From positions 186,001 through 250,000 of the forward strand of contig NZ_BLLN01000001.1 in the NCBI RefSeq assembly GCF_011170125.1: a stretch of DNA of 64,000 nt, read 5' to 3'. Within the stretch, counting starts at the first letter, position 1. The number at the start of each line of letters is the position of its first letter. The notes under the pieces are model-generated. The model had not been told where the DNA came from, searched no databases, and saw only the letters and a program-made list of their open reading frames with translations. Positions 17,036 through 26,214 of the stretch are shown one piece after another. This stretch comes from Streptomyces diastaticus subsp. diastaticus (lineage in GTDB: Bacteria > Actinomycetota > Actinomycetes > Streptomycetales > Streptomycetaceae). The position numbers and the translations under genes were made by a program.

Positions 17036-18265
17036 TCACTCCATGACGAGGTAGCCGGCCCCGCGCAGCGCCGCCCCCACGCTCGCGCAGTGCTCGGGCC
17101 CCTTCGTCTCCAGGTGGACCTCCACCTCCGCCTCGGTGAGCCCCAGCCGGGGATCGGTCCGCACATGGCTGACGTCGAGCACGTTGGCGTCCGCCTCCGA
17201 GAGCACCGCCAGCAGGGTCGCGAGCGCGCCGGGACTGTCGGTCAGCCGCAGCCGCAGCGAGAGGTACCGCCCGGCCGCCGCCATGCCGTGGGTGAGGACG
17301 CGCTGCATCAGCAGCGGGTCGACGTTGCCGCCGGAGAGCACCGCCACCACCGGCCCCTCGAACGCCTCGGGTCGGCTCAGCAGGGCGGCGACCGGACTGG
17401 CCCCGGCCGGTTCCACCACCTGCTTGGCCCGCTCCAGGCAGAGCAGCAGCCCACTGGAGAGGGCGTCCTCGGTGACCGTGACGACCTCGTCCACCAGCTC
17501 CCCGACGATCCGGAACGGCACGTCGCCCGGCCGTCCCACCTTGATCCCGTCGGCCATCGTCGACGGCCGCTCGACCGCCAGCGGCCTACCCGCCGCCAGT
17601 GACGGCGGGTAGGCCGCGGCGCCCGCCGCCTGGACCCCGACGATCCGTACGTCGGGCCGCACCGCCTTGACCGCGACCGCTATGCCCGCGGCGAGCCCGC
17701 CGCCCCCGATGCCCATGACGATCGTCCGCACCTCGGGACACTGTTCGAGGATCTCCAGCCCCAGGGTGCCCTGGCCCGCGATGACGTCGGGGTGGTCGAA
17801 GGGGTGGATGAGGACGGCGCCGGTCCGCTCGGCGTACTCCTGGGCGGCGGCCAGGGTCTCGTCGACGACCTCGCCGTGCAGCCGCACCTCGGCGCCGTAC
17901 TCGCGGGTGGCCGCGACCTTGGGCAGCGGCGCCCCGACCGGCATGAAGACCGTGGAGCGGACACCGAGCAGGGTGGAGGCGAGCGCCACGCCCTGCGCGT
18001 GGTTGCCCGCGCTGGCGGCGACCACACCGGCGGCGCGCTCCTTCGGGGAGAGCCCGGCGATGCGCACGTACGCGCCGCGGAGTTTGAAGGAACCGGTGCG
18101 CTGGAGGTTCTCGCACTTGAGGTGGACCGGCGCGCCCACCAGTTGGGAGAGGTGGCGGCTGCCCTCCATCATCGTGACCCGCGCCACCCCCGCGAGCATC
18201 TTCCGCGCCCCGCGGACGTCGTCGAGCGTCACGCGGGGCGGCTGGACGGCCTTGCTGTCTGTCAT
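17036..18265 (-). CDS. ilvA: Threonine ammonia-lyase (threonine dehydratase), single-ACT form
   Basis: A 409-residue PLP enzyme converting threonine to 2-oxobutanoate. The PLP lysine is K61 in RTGSFKLRGAY, the phosphate loop is GIGGGGLAAG, and SAGNHAQGVA binds the substrate. The catalytic domain (about 10-320) is followed by one ACT regulatory domain (about 330-409, LSLRLRLTDSPGALATLLAV). The single short ACT tail matches the TdcB/short-type enzymes and not the long biosynthetic E. coli IlvA. The ATG at 18265 is chosen from homology; longer frames upstream lack a ribosome site. It diverges from a MarR gene. Confidence 0.92.
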   Translation of the reverse strand: MTDSKAVQPPRVTLDDVRGARKMLAGVARVTMMEGSRHLSQLVGAPVHLKCENLQRTGSFKLRGAYVRIAGLSPKERAAGVVAASAGNHAQGVALASTLLGVRSTVFMPVGAPLPKVAATREYGAEVRLHGEVVDETLAAAQEYAERTGAVLIHPFDHPDVIAGQGTLGLEILEQCPEVRTIVMGIGGGGLAAGIAVAVKAVRPDVRIVGVQAAGAAAYPPSLAAGRPLAVERPSTMADGIKVGRPGDVPFRIVGELVDEVVTVTEDALSSGLLLCLERAKQVVEPAGASPVAALLSRPEAFEGPVVAVLSGGNVDPLLMQRVLTHGMAAAGRYLSLRLRLTDSPGALATLLAVLSEADANVLDVSHVRTDPRLGLTEAEVEVHLETKGPEHCASVGAALRGAGYLVME

Positions 18266-18419
18266 GGGCCCAGTGTGGCGGCTCGGCCGCCTCGCGGAAA
18301 CGCCGTGCCCCGCCGGACCCGCTCCGCCCGGGCAACCGCCGCAGCGCCGGTACGGTCCGCACCCGGGCCGCGTACGCTGTCCCCCCAACCGTCCGTCCCG
18401 CACGAAGTGAGCCCTGGCC

Positions 18420-18974
18420 ATGGCCATGACCGAGGACATGTCGACCACCGCTTCCGGCGACCCGGGGCCCTCCGGAGCCTCCGGAGCCCCGTCCGCCCTC
18501 TTCGACACGCTCCAGCACCAGGTCGCCGTCTTCGCGCGGCGCGCGGAGCAGACCCGCCTCGGCGGGGTCGGCGCCGTCCGCAACTCGATGGACCGCGCCG
18601 CCTACCTGCTCCTCAACCACCTCGACAACGAGGGCCCGATGGGCGTCAAGGCGCTCGCCGCCAGCATGGGCATCGACTCCTCCACAGTGACCCGGCAGGT
18701 CGCGCCGCTGGTCGACGGCGGGCTGGTCAGCCGCACCAGCCACCCCGAGGACGGGCGGGCCGTCGTCCTGCAGCTCTCCGCACTCGGCCGCGACCGCCTC
18801 GAAGAGGTCCGCGCCGGTCGCCGCGAACTGCTCAAGGAGCTGACCGGCGGCTGGAGCGACGCCGACCAGGAAGCCTTCTGCCGCCTGCTGACCCGGTTCA
18901 ACGAGGAGATCGTGGCCCGCCACAACCGCCTCGCCCAGAGCGGCGCCCCGGGCTCCGCCACTCCCGAGAGCTGA
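18420..18974 (+). CDS. MarR family regulator
   Basis: A 184-residue winged-helix regulator. After a Ser/Gly/Pro-rich N-terminal tail (1-30), the MarR core contains AYLLLNHLDNEGPMGVKAL, recognition helix SMGIDSSTVTRQVAPLV and the wing RTSHPEDGRAVVLQLSALGRD. It is divergent from threonine dehydratase, whose start is 154 bp away, so control of that gene or of itself is possible. The ligand is unknown. A second in-frame ATG two codons in is an alternative start. Confidence 0.9.
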   Translation: MAMTEDMSTTASGDPGPSGASGAPSALFDTLQHQVAVFARRAEQTRLGGVGAVRNSMDRAAYLLLNHLDNEGPMGVKALAASMGIDSSTVTRQVAPLVDGGLVSRTSHPEDGRAVVLQLSALGRDRLEEVRAGRRELLKELTGGWSDADQEAFCRLLTRFNEEIVARHNRLAQSGAPGSATPES

Positions 18975-19053
18975 CCCGCCCCAGCCTCTTGACCCGGCGC
19001 GCCGCCTGCCCTCAGATGGGAGGCCGGACCCGCAGCGGCGGGCAGGAGGCCCG

Positions 19054-19542
19054 GTGAGCCCACGCCACGAGATCCCCCGCACCGCCCGCGCCCGCGCCTT
19101 CGCCACCTTCGCCGCCGGAGCGGGCGGACGCCTGCTGCACCTCGCCGCACTGCTCACCGCGGAACCACCGGACAAGGCCCCGTACGCCCGCCGCCTGCTC
19201 ACCGCCGCCCTCGCCCGCGCCTACGCCGACTGGGACGCCTCGCGCGACGACGACCCCTACGAGCGCGCCCGCCAGCACCTGGTCACCCGCTACGCCCGCT
19301 CCGCCTGGCACCGCCGGCTCGCCCCGGCCGGCCGGCCTTCGGGCTCCGGCCCGCTCGGGCCGCTCACCCCGTGCGAACGGGTCACGGTGGTGCTCCGGCT
19401 GTACGAGGGAGTCTCCGAGGAGCAGGCGGCCGCGCTGCTCGGACTGCCCGTCGAACGGGTCAGGGCGATGACCGCGCGGGCCACGGTCCTGCTGACGCGG
19501 CCGCCCGGCGCCGCCCCCGGCACTGCGGAGCCGTCCCGGTGA
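19054..19542 (+). CDS. Sigma-70 region 4-like helix-turn-helix protein
   Basis: A 162-residue protein whose C-terminal part (about 105-150, LTPCERVTVVLRLYEGVSEEQAAALLGLPVERVRAM split over two helices) resembles the -35-binding region 4 of ECF sigma factors. The N-terminal 100 residues are Ala/Arg-rich and do not contain a recognisable region 2, so it may not be a functional sigma factor. The GTG at 19054 follows GGCAGGAGG. Its stop overlaps the start of a small membrane protein (GTGA), an arrangement reminiscent of sigma/anti-sigma pairs. Confidence 0.75.
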   Translation: MSPRHEIPRTARARAFATFAAGAGGRLLHLAALLTAEPPDKAPYARRLLTAALARAYADWDASRDDDPYERARQHLVTRYARSAWHRRLAPAGRPSGSGPLGPLTPCERVTVVLRLYEGVSEEQAAALLGLPVERVRAMTARATVLLTRPPGAAPGTAEPSR

Positions 19543-19790
19543 GCGGCGCCGACCAGCGGAAGGAACGCGTCCGTCGACTCCTGGACACCCCACCGCCCCC
19601 CGTGCCGCCGGGGCTGGTGGCCGAGGCGGTACGCCGGGGCGAGCGGCTGCGGCGGCTGCGCGCCGGGGCGCTCCGGCTGTTCTGGGTGGTGCTCGCCGCG
19701 GCCGCGACCGGGCTCACCGTGTGGCTGCTGGCCGCCCGGCCGTGGGCGGCGCCGGAGGTGCCCGTCATACCTCCGCCGACCGACTGGTGA
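19539..19790 (+). CDS. Small single-pass membrane protein coupled to the sigma-like gene
   Basis: An 83-residue protein: a basic cytoplasmic N-terminal half (residues 1-42), one transmembrane helix (LRLFWVVLAAAATGLTVWLL, about 45-64) and a short Pro-rich exterior tail. The GTG at 19539 overlaps the preceding stop by four bases. It could anchor or sequester the upstream sigma-like protein, but no ZAS motif or other anti-sigma signature is visible. Confidence 0.7.
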   Translation: MSGADQRKERVRRLLDTPPPPVPPGLVAEAVRRGERLRRLRAGALRLFWVVLAAAATGLTVWLLAARPWAAPEVPVIPPPTDW

Positions 19791-19794
19791 CACG

Positions 19795-19832
19795 GCGCGG
19801 GGCCGGGCCCGCCTCCGGTCCCGGCCCCGCGC
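19795..19832. terminator. Bidirectional hairpin terminator
   Basis: Perfect 13-bp stem GCGCGGGGCCGGG / CCCGGCCCCGCGC with a 12-base loop between the small membrane protein gene and the convergent metB. Confidence 0.8.
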
Positions 19833-19865
19833 TCACGTGCGTACCGGCGTACGCCCGCCTGCCGC

Positions 19866-21032
19866 TCAGCCCAGCGCCTGCTGGAGGTCGGCGAGCAGGT
19901 CGTCCGCGTTCTCGATGCCGACGGAGAGGCGCACCAGGTCGGAGGGGACCTCTAGCTGGGAGCCGGCCACCGAGGCGTGCGTCATCCGGCCCGGGTGCTC
20001 GATCAGCGACTCGACGCCGCCGAGCGACTCCCCGAGGGTGAAGACCTCGGTGCGGTCGCAGACGGCGACCGCCTCCTCCTCGCCCCCGGCGACCTGGAAG
20101 GACACCATGCCGCCGAAGGAACGCATCTGCTTGGCGGCGACCTCGTGGCCGGGGTGCTCGGCGAGACCGGGGTAGAGGACCTTGGTGACCTTGGGGTGGC
20201 CACTGAGCATCTCCACGATCCGCTCGGCGTTGGCCGAGTGGCGGTCCATCCGCACCGCCAGCGTCTTGATGCCGCGCAGCACGAGCCAGGAGTCGAAGGG
20301 ACCGGCCACCGCGCCCATGGCGTTCTGGTGGTAGGCCAGCTCGTCGGCGAGCTCCTGGTCGCTGACGACGAGGGCGCCGCCGACGACGTCGGAGTGGCCG
20401 CCCATGTACTTGGTGGTGGAGTGCACGACGACGTCCGCGCCGAGCGCCAGCGGCTGCTGGAGGTAGGGCGAGGCGAAGGTGTTGTCGACCACCAGGCGCA
20501 CGCCGGCGGCGCGCGCGACCCCGGCGAGCGCCGCGATGTCGCTGACGCCGAGCAGCGGGTTGGAGGGGGTCTCGACCCAGATCGCCTTGGTGCGGTCGGT
20601 CAGGGCGTCCCGGACGGCCGCCGGGTCCGAGGTGTCGGCCACGGTGTAGTCGACGCCCCAGCGGGCGACGACCTTGGAGATCAGCCGGAAGGTGCCGCCG
20701 TAGGCGTCGTCGGGGATGACGAGGTGGTCGCCGGGGGCCAGCAGGGTCCGCAGCAGGCAGTCCTCGGCCGCCAGGCCCGAGGCGAAGGCGAGGCCGCGCC
20801 GGCCGCCTTCGAGCGCCGCGAGGTTCTCCTCCAGCGCGGTCCGGGTCGGGTTGCCGCTGCGGCTGTACTCGTAGCCGCCGCGCAGCCCGCCCACGCCGTC
20901 CTGCTTGTACGTGGACACCTGGTAGATCGCGGGGACCACGGCCCCGGTCGTCGGGTCGGGGGTGTTGCCCGCGTGGATCGCCACGGTCTCGAAGCCGTGC
21001 GCGCCGCGCACGTCACTGTGCCTGTCGCTCAT
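19866..21032 (-). CDS. metB: Cystathionine gamma-synthase
   Basis: A 388-residue PLP enzyme of the Cys/Met metabolism family. The N-terminus FETVAIHAGNTPDPTTGAVV, YEYSRSGNPTRTALE, and the PLP lysine in VVHSTTKYMGGHSDVVGG are typical. The C-terminal segment contains the family motif SLGGVESLIEHPGRMTHAS. It joins an O-acylated homoserine with cysteine to form cystathionine; some actinobacterial members run the reverse gamma-lyase reaction, and sequence alone does not exclude this. The ATG at 21032 is set by homology. It is divergent from the hypothetical gene at 21163. Confidence 0.92.
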   Translation of the reverse strand: MSDRHSDVRGAHGFETVAIHAGNTPDPTTGAVVPAIYQVSTYKQDGVGGLRGGYEYSRSGNPTRTALEENLAALEGGRRGLAFASGLAAEDCLLRTLLAPGDHLVIPDDAYGGTFRLISKVVARWGVDYTVADTSDPAAVRDALTDRTKAIWVETPSNPLLGVSDIAALAGVARAAGVRLVVDNTFASPYLQQPLALGADVVVHSTTKYMGGHSDVVGGALVVSDQELADELAYHQNAMGAVAGPFDSWLVLRGIKTLAVRMDRHSANAERIVEMLSGHPKVTKVLYPGLAEHPGHEVAAKQMRSFGGMVSFQVAGGEEEAVAVCDRTEVFTLGESLGGVESLIEHPGRMTHASVAGSQLEVPSDLVRLSVGIENADDLLADLQQALG

Positions 21033-21162
21033 GCGCCCCGAGCCTAGTCCCTCCGGGGCCCCGCTCCGCCCGGTACGGCGCACCGTCCCGCCCGCGGATG
21101 GAGACCACTCCGTTACGGACGGGGTTCGCCAACTGTCGGCGGCGTCTGGTTCGCTTGGAACC

Positions 21163-22266
21163 ATGGTGATTCTGTGGGCCCTGATGGCAGTGGTCATGAT
21201 CGGAGCGGTCCTCGGACCGGTCGTCCTGCGGCGCCGCCGCGGGATACGGCAGGTGCTGCCCGGTACGCCCGAGGCCGCCGATCCGGCCCAGTACGGCTTC
21301 CGGCCGCAGGAGACCCTCGACATCCGCCTGCCCGGCCCGGACCAGGACCTCCTCGACGTCCTGGACGTCGTCCAGCGCAGCCAGGACTGGCGGGCCGCCT
21401 CCCAGCTGCTGGCCGGCACGGACAAGCACGGCGAGCTGCGCTGGCAGCGGGTGCAGGCGTTCGCCGGTGCCGCCTCGCTGGAGCTCCAGCAGCGCCCCGG
21501 CGAGGGCGGCCGCTGGCTGCGCGACTGGCGGGCGCAGGAGCCCAAGGACGCGGGCGGCGCGGCGGTGCACGCCGAGTTCCTGGTGCAGCAGGCGTGGCGT
21601 TCCTCGACGGCGGGGAGCGACGACTTCCGGATCATCCTGGAGGAGGCGAGGTCGGCCGTCGGGCAGGCCGCGCTGCTCGCCCCGGGCGACCCGGTGCCGT
21701 ACATCAGCGAGTTGGCGGTGGCGCGCGGGCTCGGGTACTCCCCGCAGGAGTTCGACCAGCTCTGGCTGAAGATCCTGGACCGGGCCCCGGCCCACATGGG
21801 CGCCCACCTGGTGGCGCTGCCGTACTGGTCGGAGAAGTGGCACGGCTCGCGGAAGCAGTCGATGGAGTTCGCCGAGGCCGCCGCCGCGCGTGCGCCCGGC
21901 GGCTCGCTGCTGTCGGCGCTGCCCCTGTTCTCCCTGTACGAGCACCTGCCCGAGGTGAACCTGGTCCGCAACTTCTTCCAGAGCCAGGTCTTCACCCGGG
22001 CCCTGGAGGGGGCGCAGTTCGCCGCCCAGTCGGCCCGCGAGGACGACCCGGTGCTGCCGCACGTGCGGCACCTGCTGGTCTTCTTCCTGGTCAGCTCGGA
22101 GCGGTGGGGCGAGGCGATGCACCAGCTCGTCCGCGTGGACGGGTACGCGGGGGCGCTGCCGTGGACCATGTCGGACGACCCGGCCGCGCAGTTCGCCGTG
22201 TACCGCGCGCTGGCGGTCGGCGGCTACGAGGCCAACGGCGGCAGCCCGGCGACCCTGCGGGGCTGA
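21163..22266 (+). CDS. Membrane-anchored hypothetical protein
   Basis: A 367-residue protein with one N-terminal transmembrane helix (MVILWALMAVVMIGAVLGPVV) followed by RRRRG as a stop-transfer, leaving a large cytoplasmic helical domain. This domain contains a TPR-like pattern (DLLDVLDVVQRSQDWRAAS, then LLAPGDPVPYISELAVARGL, WSEKWHGSRKQSMEFA), resembling DUF4034-type proteins. The function is unknown. The ATG at 21163 lacks a clear ribosome site. It is divergent from metB. Confidence 0.8.
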   Translation: MVILWALMAVVMIGAVLGPVVLRRRRGIRQVLPGTPEAADPAQYGFRPQETLDIRLPGPDQDLLDVLDVVQRSQDWRAASQLLAGTDKHGELRWQRVQAFAGAASLELQQRPGEGGRWLRDWRAQEPKDAGGAAVHAEFLVQQAWRSSTAGSDDFRIILEEARSAVGQAALLAPGDPVPYISELAVARGLGYSPQEFDQLWLKILDRAPAHMGAHLVALPYWSEKWHGSRKQSMEFAEAAAARAPGGSLLSALPLFSLYEHLPEVNLVRNFFQSQVFTRALEGAQFAAQSAREDDPVLPHVRHLLVFFLVSSERWGEAMHQLVRVDGYAGALPWTMSDDPAAQFAVYRALAVGGYEANGGSPATLRG

Positions 22267-22359
22267 GCCAAAAACCCCGGGGCGGACGCGGCCCGCCTGG
22301 CATGATCGCTCCGGCCGGGCGGGAGGCTCCCGTCGGCGTGGTGGACCGAGGGGGCTCGC

Positions 22360-22893
22360 ATGGGCGGGATCGTGGTGCCGGCGGAAGAGGTGGCGGAGCG
22401 GGTCCCGCCGCCGGTGGCCGGCGGGGAGCGGGAGTCGTTGCGCGGGCATCTGGAGTTCCACCGGGCGACGTTGCTGACCAAGTGCGCCGGACTGACCGGC
22501 GATCAGCTCCGGACGCGGTCCTCGCCGCCGTCGACGCTCTCGCTGCTGGGCCTCGTCCGCCACATGGCCGAGGTCGAACGGGCCTGGTTCCGGCGGACCT
22601 TCGCCGGTGAGGACCTACCGCTGGTGTGGTCGCCGGAGGGGGACTTCCAGGTGGCGTACGACGCGGCCGAGGCGGATGCCGGGGAGGCGTTCGCGGCGTG
22701 GCGGGACGAGGTGGCACACGCCCGGCGGATCGAGGCGGCAGCCGCCTCGCTGGACGAGACGGCGTGGTCCCCGCGGTGGGAGGCCGAGGTCTCGCTGCGG
22801 GCGGTCATGCTCCATCTGATCCACGACTACGCCCGGCACAACGGCCACGCCGACCTCCTGCGCGAGGGGGTCGACGGGGCCGTCGGCGTCTGA
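22360..22893 (+). CDS. DinB-family (DUF664) metal-binding protein
   Basis: A 177-residue four-helix bundle protein. The first helix LRGHLEFHRATLLTKCAGL, the second with SLLGLVRHMAEVERAWFRR, and the fourth with MLHLIHDYARHNGHADLLRE supply the histidines expected of the metal site (His68 region, His152 region and His160). DUF664/DinB proteins include thiol transferases (mycothiol- or bacillithiol-dependent); a mycothiol-related role is possible here because the organism makes mycothiol, but it is not shown. It is convergent with the alcohol dehydrogenase gene. Confidence 0.85.
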   Translation: MGGIVVPAEEVAERVPPPVAGGERESLRGHLEFHRATLLTKCAGLTGDQLRTRSSPPSTLSLLGLVRHMAEVERAWFRRTFAGEDLPLVWSPEGDFQVAYDAAEADAGEAFAAWRDEVAHARRIEAAAASLDETAWSPRWEAEVSLRAVMLHLIHDYARHNGHADLLREGVDGAVGV

Positions 22894-22912
22894 GGCCGGC
22901 GGTCCGCGCCGG

Positions 22913-23956
22913 TCAGATGGTGGCGGTGTCGATGACGAAGCGGTAGCGCACGTCGCTGGCGACGACCCGCTCGTACGCCTCGTTGATCTGGTCGGCGCGG
23001 ATCACCTCGATCTCCGCGCCGAGGCCGTGCTCGGCGCAGAAGTCCAGCATCTCCTGGGTCTCGGGGATGCCGCCGATGTTGGAGCCGGCGAGCGTCTTGC
23101 GGCCGCCGATCAGCGAGAAGAGGTTGAGCGAGACGGGCTCCTCGGGGGCGCCGACGTTGACGAGGGCGCCGTCGGGGCGGAGCAGCTTGAGGTAGCCGCC
23201 GAGCTTGAGCGGCGCCGAGACGGTGGAGACGATCAGGTCGAAGGTGCCGGCCAGTTCGTCGAAGACCTTGCCGTCGGCGGTCGCGTGGTAGTGGTCGGCG
23301 CCGAGCTTGAGGCCGTCCTCGCGCTTGCGCAGGGACTGGCTGAGCACGGTCACCTCGGCACCGAGGGCGTGCGCGATCTTGACGCCCATGTGCCCGAGTC
23401 CGCCGAGCCCGACGACGGCCACCTTCTTGCCGGGTCCGGCCTGCCAGTGGCGCAGCGGCGAGTACATGGTGATTCCGGCGCAGAGCAGCGGCGCCGCCAC
23501 GTCCAGCGGCAGGCTGTCGGGGATGCGGACGGTGAAGTTCTCGTCGACGACGACCTGGGTGGCGTAGCCACCGTAGGTCGGTTCACCGTCCCGGCCTATC
23601 GCGTTGTACGTGCCGGTGGAGCCGTCGGCGCAGTTCTGCTCCTGGCCGGCGAGGCAGAACTCGCAGGTGCGGCAGGAGTCGACCAAGCAGCCGACGCCGA
23701 CGCGGTCGCCGACGGCGAAGCGTGTCACGGCGTCGCCGACGGCGGCGACCGTACCGGCGATCTCGTGGCCGGGGACCATCGGGAAGATGCCCTCGGCCCA
23801 GCCGTCGCGTGCCTGGTGGATGTCGCTGTGGCAGATGCCGGAGTAGGCGATGTCGATGAGGACGTCGTGCGGGCCGGGGGTGCGCCGCTCGATGGTCGTG
23901 CGCTCCAGGGGTGCGCCGGGCGCGGGGGCGGCGTAGGCGGGAACCGTCCGGGTCAT
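22913..23956 (-). CDS. Zinc-dependent NAD(P) alcohol dehydrogenase, CAD/YahK-like
   Basis: A 347-residue medium-chain dehydrogenase. The catalytic zinc ligands are in GICHSDIHQ (Cys and His) and PGHEIAG; the structural zinc has four cysteines in [20 protein letters not shown]; the Rossmann motif is [14 protein letters not shown]. This is the cinnamyl-alcohol-dehydrogenase-like subgroup, usually NADPH-dependent aldehyde reductases of broad range. The ATG at 23956 is preceded by GGAGAT. It is monocistronic. Confidence 0.93.
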   Translation of the reverse strand: MTRTVPAYAAPAPGAPLERTTIERRTPGPHDVLIDIAYSGICHSDIHQARDGWAEGIFPMVPGHEIAGTVAAVGDAVTRFAVGDRVGVGCLVDSCRTCEFCLAGQEQNCADGSTGTYNAIGRDGEPTYGGYATQVVVDENFTVRIPDSLPLDVAAPLLCAGITMYSPLRHWQAGPGKKVAVVGLGGLGHMGVKIAHALGAEVTVLSQSLRKREDGLKLGADHYHATADGKVFDELAGTFDLIVSTVSAPLKLGGYLKLLRPDGALVNVGAPEEPVSLNLFSLIGGRKTLAGSNIGGIPETQEMLDFCAEHGLGAEIEVIRADQINEAYERVVASDVRYRFVIDTATI

Positions 23957-24462
23957 GGGGGTGATCTCCAGGTCGTGCGGGGTGTCGGCCTCCCGACCCT
24001 ACGGGGTCGGCGCGGACGGGGCCCCAACGGCTCCGGGGCGGGCCGGCGCGCGCCCCGCAACCGCGGCTTCAGGTGGCCTTCGCCCGGTTCCCGGCGCAGA
24101 TCAGGGTGGTGCAGGGAGGGGACTGGGCGGGCGGCGCCGGCAGGTGAGGGCGGGGCCCACGGCGAGCAGCGGTGGTCGCGGAGGCCGGCGCGGTCACGCG
24201 ACAGGAGCCAGGCTCTGCGCCCCGGCGCCCGCACCGCCGCCGGACCCGCCGGGGCCGCGTCCCGAGTGGCCCCGCCATGTCCCAGCGGGAGAAGCCGAGT
24301 TGGGCGATGGACACCGGACCGGCCCCGTGGTGGCGTAGGCCGCGCCGAACTTGACCGCGCTACCGGGAACACCGTCGACCAGGCCGTCGCCCCGCCCGTC
24401 GGCCAGGGCGACGGCCAGGGCGGACGGCCGAGGAGACGGCGGCATGACGCGTCGGACATGCG
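23957..24462. other. Intergenic, possible frameshifted relic on the minus strand
   Basis: No intact gene. Around 24230-24440 the minus strand reads GDGLVDGVPGSAVKFGAAYA in one frame and then, after a single-base slip near 24305, VSIAQLGFSRWDMAG in another. Both halves have natural codon use. I infer an unidentified secreted or enzymatic protein fragment that has decayed. Confidence 0.3.
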
Positions 24463-24499
24463 GAAGGCCCCGCGTCCGGGGTGTGGACGCGGGGCCTTC
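24463..24499 (-). terminator. Hairpin terminator of the L,D-transpeptidase gene
   Basis: Perfect 15-bp stem GAAGGCCCCGCGTCC / GGACGCGGGGCCTTC with a 7-base loop, 41 bases after the stop at 24540. Confidence 0.85.
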
Positions 24500-24539
24500 G
24501 GGACCGTGCGGTGCCGGTGCCTTCCGGCAGGGGCCGGGA

Positions 24540-25811
24540 TCAGACGGCGGAGCCGGCCTTCCACTGCGCCCAGTCCATGTTCCAGCCGTTGAGGCCGTTG
24601 TCGGGGGCGATGGTCTTGTCGCCGGTGTTCCGGACGTCGACCACGTCACCGACCATCGAGTTGTTGTAGAACCACGCGCCGGGCGTGGAGGCGTCGTTGG
24701 CGCCCTTGGCGTCGGCGAGACCGACACAGCCGTGGCTGGTGTTGGCGTTGCCGAAGATGGACTTGTCGCCCCAGTAGTTGCCGTGGATGAAGGTGCCCGA
24801 GGTGGAGAGCCGCATGGCGTGCGGCACGTCCTTGATGTCGTACTCGCCCTTGCCGTCATCGTCGGTGAAGCCGACGGTGGCGCCGTTCATCCGGGTCTCC
24901 TTGAACTTCTCGGAGATCACCATCCGGCCTTCGTACGTCTTGTTGTCGGGCGAACCGGCCGAGATCGGGATGGTCTTGACCGTCTTGCCGTCCCGGGTGA
25001 TCTTCATCGTCCTGGTCTTGGCGTCGACGATGCTGACCTGGTTCCGGGCGATCTTGAAGGTGACCGTCTTCTGCTGGACGCCGTAGACGCCGTCCGCGCC
25101 CTCGACACCGTCGAGGTCGAGCTTGAGGGTCACGGTGGAGTTGCCTGCCCAGTAGTCCTCGGGCCGGAAGTCGAGTCGCTTCTCGTTGAACCAGTGGCCG
25201 ACGACCTCCTGGCCGCTGCTGCTGGAGACCTTGATGCCGTTCTGCACGGCCGCCTTGTTGGTGATGCCCTTGTCGAAGTTGATCGAGACGGGCATGCCGA
25301 CGCCGACGGTCGAGCCGTCCTCCGGCGTGAAGTTGCCGATGAAGCTGTTGTCCGGCGAGACGGTGGTGAAGGAGGCGTTCTCGTGGGCCTTGCGGCCCTC
25401 GCCGTCCTCCGCCTCGGCGGCGATCTTGTAGACCGTGGCGCGCTGGAGCTGGCCCTCGGGCTTCCAGGAGGTCTTGTCGGCGGAGAAGGTGCCCGGCACG
25501 TCGGTGCCGTCCGCGGACTTCATGCTGACCTCGGTCAGCTTGCCCTTGGTGACGGCCACCTCGGCGTCGTTGTTGATGCTGGCGTTGTCCGCGCCGTCCT
25601 TGGGCGTGATCTTTATTCGAGCCGCCGAGGTCTTCTTGGCCGCGGCTTCGTCGACCTCCGCCTGCGACTTCTCGCGGCCCTCCGACGCGCCCCCACCGCT
25701 CCCGCCGTCGCCGCCACCGCACGCCGTGAGCACGAGCACTCCGCCGAGCAGTGCGGACGCGGCCGACAGAGCCCTGCGCCGCTTGCTGTCCGTCATCACA
25801 CGCTTCTCCAT
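24540..25811 (-). CDS. L,D-transpeptidase lipoprotein (YkuD, Ig-like domains)
   Basis: A 423-residue exported lipoprotein: N-terminal signal with lipobox LTAC (Cys31), a Gly-rich linker, two bacterial Ig-like domains (about 60-255), then the YkuD catalytic domain (about 257-385) with His343 in FIHGNYW and SHGCVGL (His360, Cys362). A C-terminal tail (385-423) ends with MDWAQWKAG. It makes 3-3 (meso-DAP) cross-links in peptidoglycan by beta-lactam-tolerant chemistry, as in mycobacterial LdtMt2. The start at 25811 (ATG) is followed by another ATG at codon 6, either of which keeps the signal. Confidence 0.94.
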   Translation of the reverse strand: MEKRVMTDSKRRRALSAASALLGGVLVLTACGGGDGGSGGGASEGREKSQAEVDEAAAKKTSAARIKITPKDGADNASINNDAEVAVTKGKLTEVSMKSADGTDVPGTFSADKTSWKPEGQLQRATVYKIAAEAEDGEGRKAHENASFTTVSPDNSFIGNFTPEDGSTVGVGMPVSINFDKGITNKAAVQNGIKVSSSSGQEVVGHWFNEKRLDFRPEDYWAGNSTVTLKLDLDGVEGADGVYGVQQKTVTFKIARNQVSIVDAKTRTMKITRDGKTVKTIPISAGSPDNKTYEGRMVISEKFKETRMNGATVGFTDDDGKGEYDIKDVPHAMRLSTSGTFIHGNYWGDKSIFGNANTSHGCVGLADAKGANDASTPGAWFYNNSMVGDVVDVRNTGDKTIAPDNGLNGWNMDWAQWKAGSAV

Positions 25812-26214
25812 CGTTGCTGATCCCCGGATGTCCCGGTGGCCCGGTCCCTGGCGCGGTCCGGACCCACGCCTCCGGGGACGCCTGTCCCCACTACAGGTTT
25901 ACAACACCCGCCCGGTAAGTCCGGTTCCACTTCGCTCGCCGATGTGGGCTACACCACTCCCGCCCGCCAGGGGACGTTCTAGCAGCTCACGCCACCGGCC
26001 ACCAGGGGCGGCCGGATTCGGCCACCTCTGACCCAGCGGTCTCCTGCCCAATTCGCCCGAACTCATACGAACCGTTGTGCTCCACCGTCGCACACTCGTA
26101 CCACCGGTCAGTACCACGTCCAGTTCCGCGCCCCTCCGCTTTCCCCCGCCCACAGGGGTCACTACGATCGCCCCACACGGCCAATTCGCCAGCGCCACAA
26201 GGGGGATCGCTTCC
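25812..26214. other. Divergent regulatory region, no gene
   Basis: About 400 bases between the L,D-transpeptidase and a small exported protein. GC is lower than in the neighbouring genes (for example 25895-25935 and 26060-26100), consistent with promoters in both directions. No confident -35/-10 pair was assigned. Confidence 0.4.

Noticed and set aside
20962..21162. N-terminal extension of the hypothetical protein at 21163
   Set aside because: The extension overlaps metB on the other strand, and the membrane helix and homology begin at 21163.
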